This document shows, in pieces, positions 60,550 to 64,000 of a DNA stretch of 64,000 nucleotides. The stretch lies in contig CM022672.1 of the NCBI GenBank assembly GCA_012295275.1, forward strand, positions 25,894,430 through 25,958,429, read 5' to 3'. Below the pieces are notes generated by a model. The model had not been told where the DNA came from. It ran no database searches and was given only the letters and a program-made list of their open reading frames with translations. The DNA comes from Chrysomallon squamiferum (Eukaryota; Mollusca; Gastropoda; Neomphalida; Peltospiridae). Position 1 is the first letter of the stretch. Each line of letters begins with the position of its first letter. The position numbers and the translations under genes are program-made.

Positions 60550-60716
60550 CAGATGTTACTGTTACTCCTACTACTACTTCGGTAGGTACCACCAAAAATG
60601 GCGACAGCTACTACTACTGCGGCTGCGTTTGCTGCTACTACTGCTATCGGTCTTCTACTACTACTACTACTACTGTTGCTACCACAACTGCTTGCGTTAC
60701 TACTACTAGAAATAAT
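60550..60716. repeat. Aged (CTA)n/(CTG)n block holding a 41-codon ATG frame
   Basis: CTA and GCT units are interspersed with unique bases. An ATG at 60598 in strong context (A at -3, G at +4) opens 41 codons to TAA at 60721: an Ala/Thr stretch, ten Leu in a row, then PQLLALLLLEIIV. The product would look like a signal anchor. I report it as a repeat, not as a gene. Confidence 0.85.
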
Positions 60717-60729
60717 AGTTTAAGAAATA

Positions 60730-60730
<1 letters not shown>

Positions 60731-60761
<31 letters not shown>
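60731..60761. repeat. Poly(A), about 30 bases
   Basis: Uninterrupted A run followed by GAAAGAAAAA. Confidence 0.97.
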
Positions 60762-60763
<2 letters not shown>

Positions 60764-61419
60764 AAGAAAAAACTAAGGATTCCAAGAAAAGACTGCAAAT
60801 TAAATGTCTTAAAATCTATTTCACGAAGATTCTCTAGAAAAATATAATTCTGTGGAACATTTTTTAAGATGGGTATTTCTATGGCGACGCGAAGACCTTC
60901 ACCAAAATACTTTTAAAACTGTAAATGATTACCACATGTAGTTTATACGAAAACAGTATGACTACTTAAAAAGCCAAAATATTTACATTTAGAGATATTT
61001 GATTTGATGGTGTCAGAATGTAAGCTTTTAGAACTCTTTGAATGTGGTAACTCTCATCTGTACTGGAATGACACTAAGAAGAAGAAAAGGGAAGAAAAAA
61101 AAAGCTATGTTTATTTTAAAATCATCTAACGCACGGGTAGATGGATGTAGGAATGGATGGACGGACGGAGGGAAAAAAAAATAGATATACAGAAAAAACT
61201 TAGTGGATAGATAATATGGAAAAAGAATTAAAGAAATAGTGAGCCGACATGTTCAAAATGGCTCTTTGATGTTTGTCAGTTATAAATAAATGGTTATATT
61301 AAATGTTTACATTAGAGCAAACTAGTCCAGATATTGGATATTAAAATAATACACCATAATTAAACTAAAAATGTTACTGTTATTGGTATATATTATGTGT
61401 CTGAGTTATTGCTGTTTTT

Positions 61420-61423
<4 letters not shown>
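60762..61423. other. Intergenic stretch
   Basis: No gene. A short GGAT/GGAC repeat near 61137-61170. Confidence 0.5.
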
Positions 61424-61513
<90 letters not shown>

Positions 61514-61600
61514 TCTTTCTATCTGTCTCGTTGTATGACTGTTTCTTTTTCTCATTCACTTTATCTGTCTCTCTTTCTCTTTGTCTCAATGTCTCCCTTT

Positions 61601-61697
<97 letters not shown>

Positions 61698-61720
61698 TTC
61701 TCTCTCTCTCTGTCTCCATC
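61424..61720. repeat. Two long (CT)n arrays with a degenerate CT-rich spacer
   Basis: Arrays at 61424-61517 and about 61604-61694, with TCTTTCTATCTGTCTCG-type sequence between. The whole 300 bases are polypyrimidine. Confidence 0.97.
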
Positions 61721-62239
61721 ATCGCTGTCTCCCGCTCTGTTCATTTATTTAAATTTTATTATAACGCGATTAAACACTGTAGCTATTAGTTTAAATATGG
61801 ACGAGTGTTGAAGCACACACGTTAATCACTGTGTTATTGGATACCAGGAGAAAGTCTTCCACTGTTTGTCCACACTCAAGAAAAAGTGTCAAACCAGAGA
61901 TTAAAGGGTCACGATCATAGTTGACACAAATCTCAGACTTAACCGTCTGGACACTGTTACACAAAACCCCACCGTTTCTTGGTGGGTGTTTCACATATAT
62001 CCACTCGGGTTACAGGTGGGTTACTCTTAATTTGGTGTTCTATGTCTGAAAAAGGCCTGTCAAAGAGAAGCCATTTTTATGCGACCATAGAAACTGTAAA
62101 TTGTGTTTGAATGTCGACTGAAATAATTGCTGTTTGGTTTAGTGTTTAATAGTGTCAAATTTACTGTTAGCTTGTTAAAAGAATAGAGAAAAAAAGCTGC
62201 AGAATTTGTATTTTAAGGTTTCCTTAAGATTTAATAATA
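61721..62239. other. Intergenic stretch
   Basis: 61791-61994 has a 67-codon minus frame with no recognised family and contains GTTTCTTGGTGGGTGT. No gene called. Confidence 0.45.
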
Positions 62240-62291
62240 TCGTAGTAGTAGTTGTGGAAGTCGTAGTAGTAGTAGTAGTAGTAGTAGCAGC

Positions 62292-62332
<41 letters not shown>

Positions 62333-62470
62333 CAGCAGCAGCACTAGTAGTAGTAGTAGTAGCAGCAGCAGCACTAGTAGTAGTAGTAGTAGTAGTAGTA
62401 GTAGCAGCAGTAGTAGTAGTAGTAGTAGTAGCAGAGTGTTAGTAGTAATAGTAATAACAATAATAATAAA
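62240..62470. repeat. (GTA)n/(GCA)n microsatellite, about 230 bp
   Basis: GTA units with a repeated GTAGCAGCAGCAGCACTA interruption at two positions, showing that a composite block was duplicated within the array. Poly-Val and poly-Leu frames are artefacts. Confidence 0.97.
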
Positions 62471-62992
62471 GTTGAAGAAAACAAACATTAACACAAAGGT
62501 AGGACGCATTACCTGAGTCACTCTTGATTTATAACAGACGTAATTCATTCGGCGCCATATTTATCAGTGTGCCAACAAGACAGTATCCTTCGTTTAGACA
62601 CTTATTAAATTTATTACAAATACGAGTACTCGCCGCCGCTATTTCAGAATAAACGCTCTCCTATCACAGACCATAAAGAAACGATGAATTTGAAGTATCG
62701 TTTATAAAACTCTTCACAACAATACATGCCGACCTGGTTGTAAATTTTTATTAAATATTGTGTTTATTTAAATACCATCAAAGACATTTATCTCGGGAAA
62801 ATTTAATAATCACCGCTTTAAACTGAAATATAATTATAATTATAATATATATATATATATATTGGTATAATTGATTTAAGTTATCTGTTTATGAAATGAT
62901 GTCATTGTAAATGATGAGATGGTGAGGTATGAACAGAAATGTAACAGTTAAATAAAATTAAGTACAGTCTGTATGATAGTGTGACTATTTTA
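62471..62992. other. Intergenic stretch
   Basis: It contains a CpG-bearing patch near 62540-62700 (ATTCGGCGCCATAT, TACTCGCCGCCGCT) and (TA)n near 62847-62862. No gene recognised. Confidence 0.5.
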
Positions 62993-63140
62993 CATATTTA
63001 TTTATTTATTTATTTATTTATTTATTTGTTTGTTCATTCGTTTATTCGTTCATTCACCTATTTATTTATTTACATAAAAACATGCTTATTTATTTGTTTG
63101 TTTGTTTATTCATTCATTCATTTATTTATTCATTCATTTA
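62993..63140. repeat. (TTTA)n with TTCA/TTTG variants
   Basis: Two blocks of ATTT units with ATTC and GTTT variants. Confidence 0.95.
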
Positions 63141-63395
63141 GCGATAGTAAAATATGTTTTTTTTAAATATATATGTTTTTTTAAATACATATGTAATACA
63201 GGTTTTATACAACGAATGGCTGAGATTGTGTAAGAATCAGAAAAGGAAAAGAAAGAATATGAAATACGCAGTAATGAAGACAGCAGAATAGAAATAACAG
63301 AAGATATGTAAACTAGTCAAGACAGTTAAAAAATATGAAGGAAAATCGAAAAACGGGCTGAAAAGGGGTAAATATGGATGTTTGTATTTTGAGAC

Positions 63396-63399
<4 letters not shown>

Positions 63400-63485
<86 letters not shown>
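63400..63485. repeat. (GA)n microsatellite
   Basis: About 42 perfect units. Confidence 0.98.
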
Positions 63486-63487
<2 letters not shown>

Positions 63488-64000
63488 AATTGAAAAAGTG
63501 GTTGAAAAAAAAAGAATGATAGAAATGAAAAAAGAAAGAAAGAATATATATTCAAAAGAATAACAATGAGAAAAGATCATTTGCACCAGAATACTACTGA
63601 CCGAACGAATACACAGAGAACATAAATAGAGGGAATACAAAATCAGAAATGAAATCACGTAATCACAGATCACTAATCAGACTTCACAACATATTTTAGA
63701 GTATCATCACCCAATGACTTCACCTTTAACAACCCCGATCTTTCACTAGGGAGCAAGTAGCAATAAAGACATCACATTAAGAGGCGTTTACCAATGCCGT
63801 TAACATCGAAGAAACCAATTGAGGGGCACGAAACTTTGAGCCCTTCAAATTAATACTTAGACAAATTGCAGTGATAGGTGGGCGCCACGGACCAATCTCA
63901 AGACCACTCGGGGAAAGACCCGCCATAAAGAGAAGGGCTCGTACGACGTCATACACTGGGTTAACGACATCGACAGAATGCCGATTGACGTTTTAAATGC
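63486..64000. other. CpG-normal to CpG-rich end of the window, unidentified
   Basis: From about 63700 the sequence becomes GC-richer and free of simple repeats, for example GGTGGGCGCCACGGACCAAT and GGCTCGTACGACGTCATACA. No open frame of useful length is present. It may be the edge of a gene, promoter or mobile element lying beyond the window. Confidence 0.4.

Noticed and set aside
61397-61811. Ser/Leu-repeat proteins of 76-130 codons
   Set aside because: They are translations of (CT)n arrays.

Overview
The window looks like AT-rich nuclear DNA from an invertebrate animal. The evidence is very low gene density, introns and splice-like signals, dense microsatellites of almost every short motif, and one gene that is clearly an animal U-box/RING ubiquitin ligase (UBOX5/RNF37). 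A lophotrochozoan, most plausibly a mollusc, fits the repeat style and the mosaic CpG pattern. This is an inference from memory, not a search. There is no sign of prokaryotic operons, CRISPR arrays, phage or viral genes.

Layout. (1) 1 to about 44.6 kb is CpG-poor, microsatellite-rich and mostly non-coding. It holds one convincing coding exon on the minus strand (4575-5249), the N-terminal 225 codons of a Ser/Tyr/His-rich protein I do not recognise. That exon is CpG-rich, has a splice acceptor upstream and appears to end at a GC-type splice donor. I read most of this block as long introns of that minus-strand gene. It also carries several minisatellites (36, 29, 65, 75, about 60 and about 32 bp units), old SINE-like fragments, hAT-like termini, a 190-bp TTAA-flanked piggyBac-like MITE and a three-copy dispersed repeat. 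(2) About 44.65-45.76 kb regains normal CpG frequency and is the best candidate for a bidirectional promoter. (3) 46478-48100 is the complete 540-codon UBOX5/RNF37 homologue on the plus strand, with a probable 5'UTR intron upstream and a poly(A) signal about 100 bases downstream. (4) 48.2-64 kb is intergenic-looking DNA with ordinary CpG frequency, many simple repeats, a cluster of CRE-like ACGT sites, a strong hairpin near 51.2 kb, a tRNA-like/SINE-like patch near 51.45 kb and several GC-richer unexplained patches (54.7, 56.5, 60.3, 62.6 and 63.7 kb).

The two genes appear to be divergently arranged around the 45-kb CpG-normal gap. The CpG-depleted blocks coincide with the two inferred transcription units, as expected if gene bodies are methylated in the germline. 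Most other open frames are translations of microsatellites. I did not find a clearly novel multi-gene system. The most interesting signals are the CpG step pattern, the GC-AG exon, the 21-copy array carrying splice-donor-like motifs, the small non-autonomous transposons and the 51.2-kb hairpin.
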